Source: a bacterium CG2_30_37_16 (GTDB taxonomy: Bacteria > Patescibacteriota > CPR2). From it: DNA of 38,410 bases. The notes under the pieces were generated by a model. It was not told where the DNA came from. It searched no databases and saw only the letters and a list, made by a program, of their open reading frames with translations. The position numbers and the translations under genes were made by a program. The stretch covers positions 1 to 38,410 of the forward strand of contig MNYC01000049.1 in the NCBI GenBank assembly GCA_001872945.1, given 5' to 3'. This document shows positions 16,347 through 24,378 of this stretch, piece after piece; within the stretch, counting starts at the first letter, position 1; every line of letters begins with the position of its first letter.

Positions 16347-17567
16347 GTGACGCCCAAAGAACAATCATACGTCGGCATCGATGTTGGTAGCACAAAAATT
16401 AACGTGGTTGTTGGCATAATTGAGGAACCCGGAAAACCTTCCGTAATTGGAGTTGGTTCTTACCCGACAAGCGGTCTAAGAAAAGGCGTTGTTATCGATG
16501 TCGAGGAGACGGTTAGCAGTATTTCAGGGGCAGTTGAGCTTGCCGAGAGAAGCGCAGGCGTTCATATTTCCAATGCGACTATTAATATTGATGGTTCCCA
16601 CGTAGCGTCTTTAAATTCTAGGGGCGTTATTGCTGTTGGGCGAGCGGATTCCGAAATTACTTTTGAAGATACAATTAGGGCAACTGAGGCGGCGCAAGCA
16701 ATTTCCTTGCCCTCAAATAAAGAAATTATTCATGTTATCCCTAGGGAATATACAGTTGATGGTCAGATTGGTATTAAAGATCCAATTGGAATGAGTGGTG
16801 TTAGACTGGAAGTAGAAACTCATATAATAACCGGTTCGCAGCCTGCAATTAGAAATTTATATAAATGTTTTACACAAGCAGGATTGAATATTGATGATCG
16901 AATTGCGACTCCGCTTGCTGCGGCCAAAGCTGTTCTAACCAAAAGGCAGAGAGAACTTGGTTGTGTTCTAATTGATATAGGTGGTGGAACAACCTCCATA
17001 GCCGTATTTGATGAAGGAAATGAGCTCTATACGTGTATATTGCCGATAGGTTCGGGTCATGTTACTAATGATATTGCTATTGGACTTAGAAGCTCAATAG
17101 ACATAGCGGAAAAAGTAAAACTTAAATATGGATATGCTTCGCCCATTGAGATTCCGGAGAAAGAAAAGATTGATTTAGCAGAATTTGGTGGCGAAGGAAC
17201 GACATTTAAAAGGCAAGTTGCTAAAATAGTAGAAGCGCGTCTTAAGGAATTATTTGACTTAGTGAGAGACGAGCTAAGAAGAGTCGGTAAAGATGCTATG
17301 CTTCCCGGAGGGGCAGTTATATCTGGGGGCGGAGCAAACATGCCGGGAATTGTTGGGCTTGCCAAATCTATTCTTAAGTTACCTTGTGAAATTTCCAGTC
17401 CTAAAGGACTTCAAGGCTTGGTTGAAAAAGTATCAGCGCCTGAATATGCAACTGCTTTGGGTTTAATGCTTTATTCTATGGACAAGCAACGGACGCTGGG
17501 CGGCAATGAGAAATTAGCCAAGGCCTTTGAGAGAATAAAAAAATTAGTCAGAATATTTTTACCTTAG
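16347..17567 (+). CDS. ftsA: Cell division protein FtsA
   Basis: FtsA (406 residues) is the actin-like ATPase that tethers FtsZ to the membrane. It begins with the phosphate-1 motif GIDVGSTKINVVVG, has the phosphate-2 motif LIDIGGGTTSIAVF near 208-221 and the adenosine motif VISGGGANMPGI near 327-338. The C-terminus, KAFERIKKLVRIFLP, is an amphipathic membrane-targeting helix. Translation starts at GTG after AAAGGAG. It has its own promoter and is separated from ftsZ by a hairpin and a second promoter. Confidence 0.96.
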   Translation: MTPKEQSYVGIDVGSTKINVVVGIIEEPGKPSVIGVGSYPTSGLRKGVVIDVEETVSSISGAVELAERSAGVHISNATINIDGSHVASLNSRGVIAVGRADSEITFEDTIRATEAAQAISLPSNKEIIHVIPREYTVDGQIGIKDPIGMSGVRLEVETHIITGSQPAIRNLYKCFTQAGLNIDDRIATPLAAAKAVLTKRQRELGCVLIDIGGGTTSIAVFDEGNELYTCILPIGSGHVTNDIAIGLRSSIDIAEKVKLKYGYASPIEIPEKEKIDLAEFGGEGTTFKRQVAKIVEARLKELFDLVRDELRRVGKDAMLPGGAVISGGGANMPGIVGLAKSILKLPCEISSPKGLQGLVEKVSAPEYATALGLMLYSMDKQRTLGGNEKLAKAFERIKKLVRIFLP

Positions 17568-17599
17568 TTATTCAGGATATCCACACAATCCCTGAATAA
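17568..17599 (+). terminator. Hairpin between ftsA and ftsZ, weak terminator or attenuator
   Basis: TTATTCAGG (17568-17576) pairs perfectly with CCTGAATAA (17591-17599), followed by TTATATATAATT rather than a clean T-run. It starts right after the ftsA stop and may partly separate ftsA from ftsZ expression. Confidence 0.5.
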
Positions 17600-17652
17600 T
17601 TATATATAATTGATCTCAAATTGAATAAATCACTTACTCTAACAAAATGCTA

Positions 17653-17681
17653 TTTACATTTGAACAAATATTATATACGAT
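17653..17681 (+). promoter_or_regulatory. Probable promoter of ftsZ
   Basis: TTTACA (17653-17658), 17-base spacer, TACGAT (17676-17681). Start near 17688. The leader ends in AGGAGGTCCTCGTG, where the ribosome binding site is part of the palindrome AGGAGGTCCT minus its flanks. Confidence 0.4.
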
Positions 17682-17711
17682 TATCTCGAGATCTTAAGCA
17701 AGGAGGTCCTC

Positions 17712-18806
17712 GTGGAAATAAAACCACAAGTTGAGACTTTTGCCAGAATAAAAGTCGTTGGCTTAGGTGGAGGTGGTTCGAATGCAATAAACAGAATGAT
17801 CGCCGCCAACTTAAAAAGCGTTGAGTTTATTGCAATTAATACTGACGCGCAAGCGTTGCATTATAGCGATGCTTCAAAAAAAGTTCATATCGGAAAAACA
17901 ACGACTCGTGGACTAGGTGCTGGTTCTGATCCTGACGTAGGACGAAAGGCCGCCGAAGAATCTTCTGAAGAGATTTATGAATCTCTAAAGGGGGCTGATA
18001 TGATCTTCCTAACTTGTGGCATGGGTGGTGGCACAGGTACGGGAGCCATAACAGTTGTTGCCAGCCTGGCAAGAGAGGTTGGTGCATTAACGGTAGCCAT
18101 CGTTACTAAACCGTTTTCATTTGAAGGTCAAAAAAGAATGCGGATTGCCGAAGAAGGAATGGATCTTTTAAAAGATAAGGTAGATACCTTGATTACTATT
18201 CCAAACGATAGGTTGCTCGCGATGATTGACAGAAAAACTACAATGCTGGATGCCTTTAATGTTGTTGATGACATTCTAAGACAGGGAGTGCAGGGAATAT
18301 CTGATCTTATTACCGTTCATGGTGTCATTAACGTTGATTTTGCAGATGTTAAGGCAATTATGTCAAATGCCGGATCGGCTCTTATGGGGATTGGAAGAGG
18401 AACGGGAGAAAGTAGGGCAGTTGAAGCCGCAAAGATGGCCATAAACAGCCCTCTCTTAGAAGTTTCTATTGATGGTGCAAAGGGAGTATTGTTTAACGTT
18501 GCCGGTGGCCAAGATCTTGGAATGTATGAAATTGATGAAGCGGCCAAAATCATTACTCAGGCAGTAGATCCTGATGCTAATATAATATTTGGTTCCGTTA
18601 TCGACCCAAATATTACCGGTGAGATCAAAATAACCGTAGTGGCAACCGGATTTACATCGGACAAGCCATCCACACCCCTTGTTGAGACAAGAAGAATTGA
18701 GCCCGAACCTGTAAGGTCATATTCTACATTTAATAAGCCAGAGGAGACAAACGAAAAAGATGAAGAATTAGACATCCCGGCATTTATTAGACACAGAGTG
18801 GAATGA
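17712..18806 (+). CDS. ftsZ: Cell division protein FtsZ
   Basis: FtsZ (364 residues) is the tubulin-like GTPase that forms the division ring. The tubulin signature GGGTGTG is near 107-113, preceded by [15 protein letters not shown] near 16-30, and the T7-loop region includes [11 protein letters not shown]. After a short variable linker the conserved C-terminal peptide DIPAFIRHR is present, the docking site for FtsA. Start codon is GTG with a perfect AGGAGG. The linker is short. A strong terminator follows, closing the division cluster. Confidence 0.97.
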   Translation: MEIKPQVETFARIKVVGLGGGGSNAINRMIAANLKSVEFIAINTDAQALHYSDASKKVHIGKTTTRGLGAGSDPDVGRKAAEESSEEIYESLKGADMIFLTCGMGGGTGTGAITVVASLAREVGALTVAIVTKPFSFEGQKRMRIAEEGMDLLKDKVDTLITIPNDRLLAMIDRKTTMLDAFNVVDDILRQGVQGISDLITVHGVINVDFADVKAIMSNAGSALMGIGRGTGESRAVEAAKMAINSPLLEVSIDGAKGVLFNVAGGQDLGMYEIDEAAKIITQAVDPDANIIFGSVIDPNITGEIKITVVATGFTSDKPSTPLVETRRIEPEPVRSYSTFNKPEETNEKDEELDIPAFIRHRVE

Positions 18807-18832
18807 CGTTGTTAAAAAATTGTTGATATCTT

Positions 18833-18871
18833 AAAAAGTGGATAATTCCATGTGGAATTAACACTTTTTTT
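18833..18871 (+). terminator. Strong terminator after ftsZ
   Basis: A long stem, AAAAAGTG/CACTTTTT continuing into TAATTCCA/TGGAATTA around a two-base loop, with seven T at the end. It could also terminate transcription on the opposite strand because the 5' arm is A-rich. Confidence 0.88.
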
Positions 18872-18909
18872 GTATTGTAAGCCTAAAAATATTGTGGACA
18901 AAAAAACGA

Positions 18910-18939
18910 TTGACACGCTATATGTAGTGGCCTTAATCT
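18910..18939 (+). promoter_or_regulatory. Promoter of the nrdR-nrdD-nrdG operon
   Basis: TTGACA (18910-18915), 18-base spacer, TAATCT (18934-18939). The -35 is perfect and the -10 weak. The spacer is filled by the first NrdR-box-like palindrome, so bound NrdR would block RNA polymerase. Confidence 0.5.
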
Positions 18940-18963
18940 AGTATATACCGCTACATATAGCTT
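18914..18963. promoter_or_regulatory. Pair of NrdR boxes
   Basis: Two copies related by inversion share an 11-base core: GCTATATGTAG (18917-18927) and its exact reverse complement CTACATATAGC (18951-18961). Each resembles the NrdR box consensus ACACwAyATwTwGTGT. They lie about 34 bp apart centre to centre, slightly more than the usual about 31-32. The location upstream of nrdR itself implies autoregulation together with the RNR genes. Confidence 0.75.
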
Positions 18964-18983
18964 AGGAGGAATTGGATGATTGG

Positions 18984-19457
18984 ATGAAATGTCCCGAATG
19001 TAAAAAATCTGAATCAAAAGTGATAGAATCGAGAGAGCTTTATGATGGGGAATTGATTAGGAGAAGAAGGGAATGCCTTAAATGCCAAATGCGTTTTACT
19101 ACTTATGAAAGAATTGAACAGCCGGTAATTATGGTAATAAAAAGAGATGGTAAAAGAGAGCAGTTTTCTAGAAATAAGATCGCCAACGGTGTGTACAGGG
19201 CCTGCGAAAAACGAAATATACCGGAGACGGAAGTTGAAGAAGTGGTAAGTTCGATTGAAAAGAAAATACGGGCGAGGGGAGAAAATGAGATTTCGTCGAT
19301 TGAAATTGGGGAGCAAGTCCTTAAAGAATTGTCAGGCTTAGATGATGTTAGTTATATCCGTTTCGCGTCTGTATATCAGTCTTTTATCGATATAAACAGC
19401 TTCCATGAGATTATTAAAAATATGAAAAAGAAAGATAAGGGGAGTGAAAATGAATAA
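18984..19457 (+). CDS. nrdR: Transcriptional repressor NrdR
   Basis: NrdR senses ATP/dATP and represses ribonucleotide reductase genes. The N-terminal zinc ribbon has MKCPECKKSE and CLKCQMRF (two CxxC pairs), followed by RFTTYERIE and an ATP-cone domain (about 45-135) starting VIKRDGKREQFSRNK. The ORF track starts at a TTG (18972) only two bases after AGGAGG; the ATG at 18984 matches the usual family start M-x-C-P-x-C, although its spacing to AGGAGG is long, so the start is not settled. This gives about 157 residues. Twin NrdR boxes precede it. It overlaps the next gene by eight bases. Confidence 0.95.
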   Translation: MKCPECKKSESKVIESRELYDGELIRRRRECLKCQMRFTTYERIEQPVIMVIKRDGKREQFSRNKIANGVYRACEKRNIPETEVEEVVSSIEKKIRARGENEISSIEIGEQVLKELSGLDDVSYIRFASVYQSFIDINSFHEIIKNMKKKDKGSENE

Positions 19458-21054
19458 TGAGGACGCAAAGGTGGAAAACAATATTTCAGATCCTAAATTT
19501 AATAGCTTATATAATAGCAAAATCGAGCCGGTTGCAATTGATAATGCTATCAATCTCTTAATTGAAAAAGCAATAAAACAGGAAAAATTTTATAATACTA
19601 CATTAAATTTAGATAACATTAAAAGAGAGTTTGTCAGCATAATAAACAGGTTAAATTTTCTTCCTTCAAAAAAATTCTTGGATCGGGAGCTGGGAATAGA
19701 GACAAAAGAGGAAAATACTCAGATGACAGAGTTAACGTATGAAGACGTTGGTATGAGTACTTTACAGAATTCGTATATGTCCGTCAGCGATGAATATCTT
19801 CAGAAACTTAGCTTAAATGATTTTATTTTACTAAAAAAAGATGATGGAACGGAGCAAAAAAAGAAATCCGAAGAAGTGGCAAGGGAGCTACTTATCGAGG
19901 CTAAGAAATATAGAATTAAAGGTTTTGTATTTATAGACGAAGTTGAAAGATTCAATCCTTTAGGAAAAAAGTTTAAGCTTTCAGAAATTTTGTCATCAAG
20001 CCAGTTGGCTACCGAAAGAGAGGAGATTGCTGAGGGGTTTATTAATTTAGCAAACTTTATAAACGACAATAAAGTTAACTTTGACGAATTAAAACATACT
20101 ATATATATCGCTGTGCGCTTTTTAGATAACATAATTGATATTTATGACTACCCCACCCTAGAAATTGAAGGTCAAACAAAAAAAGCCAGAAAAATTGGTC
20201 TTAGTATTTGCGGGTTCGGCGATGCCATTGGTAAATTGGGTATTAGCTATGAGTCCAAAGAGGCCATTAAGCTTTTAGGAGAAATCTCTAGGTATGTAGA
20301 TACAGAAGCTAAAAATGCCAGTTCTGAGCTTGCAAAAGAAAGAGGCGTTTTTCCATTATTTAATGAGGGTATTTTTGATAACACAAAACCCTTAAGAAAT
20401 GCTAGTCTTACTTGTTTAAATGAAAATTCTGAGATTGCCAAATATTTTGACGTTTCCCCCGGCATCAAGGAAATAAATAAAGAGGCTTCTCCGGAATGGC
20501 AAGTTAGAATGCAAAGAGAATCACAGAAATATACGGATCTTGTAAGTATTAAGAACATCTTAATATCTCCGGAAGTTGATGGCGATGAAATGCTGAGTAT
20601 TTTTAGGCTTGCATCCGGGCTTGGTATTAAAATACTAAAGTTTAAACTGACAAATGCTGTTTCTATTAGGATGAATGGCAGCGAGAAGGATGAAGCCGTG
20701 GAAGAACAAAAATTAAGCGAAAGGCCATTAATTTTAAATGGTAAGACTGTTCGTTTTCAGTCGAATGGCAGTGATATCTATATAACAATAAATTATTCTA
20801 GTGACCTAAAACCAGTAGAAGTCTTGCTAAGTAAGGCTACCGTTTCCAACTGTGAAGCAATTATTATAAATTTAGTTAATATTATGCTAGGAAAAAACAT
20901 TTTGCTATCGGAAATCATAGAAATATTAAAACAAAATGTTGTCAGTGATGAATGCGCATGCGGGTGTGGGAACATTTTAAATGTCGTCGAAGCATATGAA
21001 ATTTTAAAAAATGATAGTTTAGACGAAAAAGAAAAGAAAATACAACTTGGATAA
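19450..21054 (+). CDS. Degenerate class II-like ribonucleotide reductase alpha-fold protein, probably catalytically inactive
   Basis: This protein (534 residues from ATG 19450, after GGGGAG) follows the B12-dependent NrdJ alpha subunit through several segments: FLPSKKFL (like FLPNSPTL), KGFVFIDEVERFNP (like PGIIFIDRINRDNP), VRFLDNIIDIYDYP, RKIGLSICGFGDAIGKLGI, ELAKERGVFPLF, WQVRMQRESQKYTD and RPLILNGKTVRF plus IYITINY near the end. The catalytic parts are gone: no GGGTGF-type loop, NPCGE with the radical cysteine aligns with SSSQ, CNLGS with AEGF, and APTG with NENS. It is also shorter than typical NrdJ. The C-terminus has a CACGCG cluster. It sits between nrdR and nrdD, overlapping nrdR by eight bases, so it is made with the class III enzyme. 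A structural, allosteric or regulatory role is possible; a specific function cannot be assigned. Confidence 0.8.
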   Translation: MNNEDAKVENNISDPKFNSLYNSKIEPVAIDNAINLLIEKAIKQEKFYNTTLNLDNIKREFVSIINRLNFLPSKKFLDRELGIETKEENTQMTELTYEDVGMSTLQNSYMSVSDEYLQKLSLNDFILLKKDDGTEQKKKSEEVARELLIEAKKYRIKGFVFIDEVERFNPLGKKFKLSEILSSSQLATEREEIAEGFINLANFINDNKVNFDELKHTIYIAVRFLDNIIDIYDYPTLEIEGQTKKARKIGLSICGFGDAIGKLGISYESKEAIKLLGEISRYVDTEAKNASSELAKERGVFPLFNEGIFDNTKPLRNASLTCLNENSEIAKYFDVSPGIKEINKEASPEWQVRMQRESQKYTDLVSIKNILISPEVDGDEMLSIFRLASGLGIKILKFKLTNAVSIRMNGSEKDEAVEEQKLSERPLILNGKTVRFQSNGSDIYITINYSSDLKPVEVLLSKATVSNCEAIIINLVNIMLGKNILLSEIIEILKQNVVSDECACGCGNILNVVEAYEILKNDSLDEKEKKIQLG

Positions 21055-21078
21055 ACATAAAAATAAAAGGAGGAAAAA

Positions 21079-23193
21079 TTGAGTGATCGTTCTGAAATGC
21101 AGCAAGAGCCTTTAAAGTTGGATAAGGAGAGTTTACAGAAAAAAACATTCACCCATATCATAAAAAGAAATGGTGATTTGGAAAAATTTGATACCTTAAA
21201 AATAGACGAGGCCATACTTAAGGCCGGAAGTGCAACGGCTGAATTAAATGAAAAGCTGGCCCATAAACTTTCCCTAAAAGTTGTCTCAATTCTTTATAAA
21301 AAATTTGAAAATATTTCTCCGAATGTGGAGCAAATTCAAGACATTGTGGAACATGTTTTAATTGACTCTGTGTTTGAAGAAACTGCCAAAGCTTATATTA
21401 TTTACAGAAGAAAAAGAGCAGAAATAAGAGAAATAAAAAAAATTCTCGATGTTGAAGGATTAATGGAGGATTATTTAAACGAAACCGACTGGAGAGTTAA
21501 AGAAAATAGCAATATGAGTTATTCTCTCCAAGGGCTTAACAACTATATTAGTTCGTCGGTAACAGCCAAATATTGGCTAGAAAAAATGTATCCCGATAAT
21601 ATCAAAAAAGCTCATATTGAAGGCGATATCCACATTCATGACTTATATTTACTCGCCGCTTATTGTTCTGGGTGGGACTTAAAGGATCTCTTGCTTAGAG
21701 GCTTTGGAGGTGTAAGAGGAAAAATTGAAAGCGCTCCGGCAAAACATTTCCGCGTCGTTTTAGGCCAAATAGTTAATTTCTTCTATACTTTGCAGGGTGA
21801 GGTTGCCGGTGCTGTGGCTTTTTCTAATTTTGATACATATCTGGCCCCTTTCATTAGATACGACAAGTTAACTTACGATGAAGTTAAGCAATGTCTTCAG
21901 GAGTTTGTATTCAATATGAATGTACCAACAAGGGTTGGATTTCAGACACCGTTTACTAATATTACGATGGATTTAACTCCATCAAAGCTCATTGGCGAAG
22001 AAAATGTGATAATTGGTGGTGAGCTGAAAAAAGAAAAATACAAGGATTATCAAGAGGAAATGGACCAGCTAAATAGAGCATTTGCCGAAGTAATGATGGC
22101 AGGCGACTCTAAGGGAAGGGTTTTTACTTTTCCAATACCAACCTACAATATTACGAAAGATTTTAATTGGGAGAATCCGGTTTTGGATCCGGTTTGGGAA
22201 ATGTCGGCTAAATATGGTATCCCGTATTTTTCAAATTTTGTAAATTCCGACATTGATCCTGATGACGCAAGAAGTATGTGCTGTCGCCTTAGAATTGATA
22301 ATAAGGAACTCCGAAAAAGAGGCGGCGGATTATTTGGCGCTAATCCTCTTACCGGAAGTATTGGCGTTGTTACCATTAATTTAGCTCGTGTTGGATTTCT
22401 GTCTAAAACAAGAAAAGAATTCTTCGAAAGGCTCGAATACCTAATGAATGTTTCTCATGAAAGTCTGGTTTTGAAAAGGAAAACTGTGGAAAAGTTTACT
22501 ACTGAGGGGTTGTATCCATATGCGCGAGTTTATTTGGATAACGTTGCTAAAAGGTTCGGCAAATATTGGCAGAATCATTTTTCCACAATTGGTATTCACG
22601 GCATGAACGAAGCCATGATCAATTTTATGGACAAAGACATGGGAGACGTGAAAGCGCGAAATTTTGCCATAGAAGTCATGGATTATATGAATAAGAGAAT
22701 ATTGGATTTTCAGCACGAAACAGGAAGCCTATATAATTTAGAGGCTACTCCGGCAGAAGGAACCACATACCAATTTGCCCGAGCCGATAAGAAAAAATAT
22801 CCCGAAATTAAAGTTGCCAACGAAGCAGCCTTTAAGGATGGAGCCGAACCATACTACACTAACTCATCATGGCATCCGGTTGGATATACCAGCGACATAT
22901 TCGAATTATTAGATGCTCAGGAAGAATTCCAGATACGCTATACGGGAGGAACGGTTCTACACAATTATCTTGGTGAGAGAATTAATGACCTCAAGGCCTA
23001 TAAGAAACTGGTTAAAAAAATTGCTGAAAGCTATAAGCTCCCGTATTTTACGCTTACTCCAACTTTTAGCATTTGTCCCAAACATGGCTATTTGGCTGGC
23101 GAGCATAAATTCTGTCCCAAATGTGATGAGGAAATAGGGTATAAGGAGCAGCTAAACATAAATTTAAATACAAAAAGCAAAGTAAAGGTATAA
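21079..23193 (+). CDS. nrdD: Anaerobic (class III) ribonucleoside-triphosphate reductase, main chain lacking the glycyl-radical loop
   Basis: NrdD (704 residues) reduces NTPs to dNTPs without oxygen. The N-terminal ATP-cone (about 15-115) starts HIIKRNGDLEKFD. The catalytic barrel includes the cysteine pair SMCCRLRI followed by KRGGGLFGANPLTGSIGVV and, later, NLEATPAEGTTYQFAR. The C-terminal zinc site is CPKHGYLAGEHKFCPKC. The chain then ends after NTKSKVKV without the RVxGY glycyl-radical loop normally following the zinc site. That loop is encoded by the next small gene. Start is TTG, five bases after AAGGAGG. Confidence 0.93.
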   Translation: MSDRSEMQQEPLKLDKESLQKKTFTHIIKRNGDLEKFDTLKIDEAILKAGSATAELNEKLAHKLSLKVVSILYKKFENISPNVEQIQDIVEHVLIDSVFEETAKAYIIYRRKRAEIREIKKILDVEGLMEDYLNETDWRVKENSNMSYSLQGLNNYISSSVTAKYWLEKMYPDNIKKAHIEGDIHIHDLYLLAAYCSGWDLKDLLLRGFGGVRGKIESAPAKHFRVVLGQIVNFFYTLQGEVAGAVAFSNFDTYLAPFIRYDKLTYDEVKQCLQEFVFNMNVPTRVGFQTPFTNITMDLTPSKLIGEENVIIGGELKKEKYKDYQEEMDQLNRAFAEVMMAGDSKGRVFTFPIPTYNITKDFNWENPVLDPVWEMSAKYGIPYFSNFVNSDIDPDDARSMCCRLRIDNKELRKRGGGLFGANPLTGSIGVVTINLARVGFLSKTRKEFFERLEYLMNVSHESLVLKRKTVEKFTTEGLYPYARVYLDNVAKRFGKYWQNHFSTIGIHGMNEAMINFMDKDMGDVKARNFAIEVMDYMNKRILDFQHETGSLYNLEATPAEGTTYQFARADKKKYPEIKVANEAAFKDGAEPYYTNSSWHPVGYTSDIFELLDAQEEFQIRYTGGTVLHNYLGERINDLKAYKKLVKKIAESYKLPYFTLTPTFSICPKHGYLAGEHKFCPKCDEEIGYKEQLNINLNTKSKVKV

Positions 23194-23204
23194 GGGAGAG
23201 TATT

Positions 23205-23372
23205 ATGTCAGAAGAAGTTAACAAAATTGAAGCATTGCGTCAGCCTTGTGAAGTTTTTTCCAGAGTTGTTGGCTACATAAGGCCGGTTCATCAATGGAAT
23301 AAAGGCAAACAATCAGAGTATAACGACCGAAAAATGCTTAACTTGAGGCTTGAGAATGAGGAAGCCTGTTAG
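23205..23372 (+). CDS. Stand-alone glycyl-radical domain of class III RNR
   Basis: A 55-residue gene too short for the ORF track. It encodes PCEVFSRVVGYIRPVHQWN followed by GKQSEYNDRK, matching the C-terminal radical loop of NrdD; the radical would form on the glycine of VVGY (residue 23). It has its own ATG and a GGGAG ribosome binding site and is in a different frame from nrdD, 11 bases after the nrdD stop. NrdG starts two bases after its stop. The N-terminal extension MSEEVNKIEALRQ is free of frameshift signs. It presumably docks on the split NrdD near its zinc site and is activated there by NrdG, comparable in concept to GrcA with pyruvate formate-lyase. Confidence 0.88.
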   Translation: MSEEVNKIEALRQPCEVFSRVVGYIRPVHQWNKGKQSEYNDRKMLNLRLENEEAC

Positions 23373-23374
23373 AA

Positions 23375-24067
23375 ATGAAAATAGGGGGATTCCAGAAAAC
23401 TACGCTTATCGATTATCCGGGTAAAATTGCAGCCTCAATATTTACAGTGGGCTGCAATTTTCGTTGTGGATATTGTCATAATCCTGATTTAATTGATGGT
23501 AGAAATATCATTTTAGAGGATGAAGCGAAGGTTTTGGAGTTCTTTAAAAAAAGAAAGAATACCCTAGAGGGAGTTGTCATATCGGGCGGAGAACCTCTGC
23601 TGCAAAAAGACTTGCAAGATTTCATTATGCAAATTAAAAATCTGGGGCTTTTGGTAAAACTAGATACTAACGGCTCGAATCCGCAAAAACTAAAAAAATT
23701 ACTTGACCAGAAATTAGTGGATTATGTAGCCATGGACATAAAAAATAATTTAAGCAGCTATGACCAAACAACAAATATTAAGGGAAGCGGCAAGAATATT
23801 GCGGAAAGTATCGATTTAATTATAAACTCATATATAAATTACGAATTTCGGTCCACAGTTTTGCCGGATCTGCATAATGAAAAAAATATCGAAGAAATTG
23901 GAATAATGATCAAAGGCGCCAGGAAAATGTATCTGCAAAGCTTTAGATCAGGAGTTACTTTAGATGAAAAGTATGCCACGAAAAGAAGCTTTGCTGAGAC
24001 CGAAATGGAAAATCTAAAAACACTGGTATTAAAAAATGTCCTGAGCTGTGATATAAGATTTTATTAA
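23375..24067 (+). CDS. nrdG: Anaerobic RNR activating radical-SAM enzyme NrdG
   Basis: The 230-residue radical-SAM protein installs the glycyl radical on NrdD. It opens with GGFQKTTLIDYPGK, then the cluster motif CNFRCGYCHNP (CxxxCxxC) near residues 27-37, the GGEPLLQ motif near 70-76 and a partial SAM barrel with KLDTNGSNP. The opening and length are typical of the pyruvate formate-lyase-activase-like NrdG form rather than the short E. coli type (about 154). It starts two bases after the stand-alone glycyl-radical gene, its presumed direct substrate. No clear terminator follows. Confidence 0.93.
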   Translation: MKIGGFQKTTLIDYPGKIAASIFTVGCNFRCGYCHNPDLIDGRNIILEDEAKVLEFFKKRKNTLEGVVISGGEPLLQKDLQDFIMQIKNLGLLVKLDTNGSNPQKLKKLLDQKLVDYVAMDIKNNLSSYDQTTNIKGSGKNIAESIDLIINSYINYEFRSTVLPDLHNEKNIEEIGIMIKGARKMYLQSFRSGVTLDEKYATKRSFAETEMENLKTLVLKNVLSCDIRFY

Positions 24068-24091
24068 GTTTAATTGCGCATCAATCCATGA

Positions 24092-24097
24092 TATAAT
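24092..24097 (+). promoter_or_regulatory. -10 box upstream of the 24105 gene, leaderless position
   Basis: A perfect TATAAT ends seven bases before the ATG at 24105. A weak -35 candidate TTTAAT (24069-24074) lies 17 bases upstream. Initiation would fall at or one base before the ATG. Confidence 0.45.
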
Positions 24098-24104
24098 TAT
24101 TTAT

Positions 24105-24368
24105 ATGAAAATTCTTGTGTTTTCAAAAAAGGACATATCGGTTATTGAAGAAAATTATTTGAAAGATTTTTATGATACCCTTCAAAGAGATAATTACGAA
24201 GTTGTACCCGTTGATACCGAAGAAGTTGATGGCATCGCCAAGGCTGAAATATACGATATTTACTCTACGCCTTCCGTGGTCGTTACCACAAATGACGGTA
24301 CCTTTATTCAGGGATGGAAGGGCGAAATTCCTCCATTATCAGAAGTTAAATATTATCTACTCACTTAA
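24105..24368 (+). CDS. Small thioredoxin-fold-like protein without CxxC
   Basis: The 87-residue protein begins with a beta strand (MKILVFSK), has an alpha helix, and ends with YSTPSVVVTTNDGTFIQGW, resembling the cis-proline strand (TPS/TPT) and the following beta hairpin of thioredoxin-like domains. There is no cysteine at all, so it cannot be a redox thioredoxin. Function is unknown; a binding or scaffolding role is conceivable. It is the first gene of a probable run with yggT, yggU and a CDF transporter, and its promoter suggests a leaderless transcript. Confidence 0.7.
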   Translation: MKILVFSKKDISVIEENYLKDFYDTLQRDNYEVVPVDTEEVDGIAKAEIYDIYSTPSVVVTTNDGTFIQGWKGEIPPLSEVKYYLLT

Positions 24369-24378
24369 ATGAAACTAA

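Noticed and set aside
18972-18983. TTG start of nrdR given by the ORF track
   Set aside because: Only two bases from AGGAGG, and the family normally starts at the residue before CPxC; kept as an open alternative.
23140-23205. Simple sequencing frameshift separating NrdD from its radical loop
   Set aside because: The small ORF has its own start and ribosome binding site, nrdD has an unrelated tail after the zinc site, and no single indel visibly joins them. Not fully excluded without reads.
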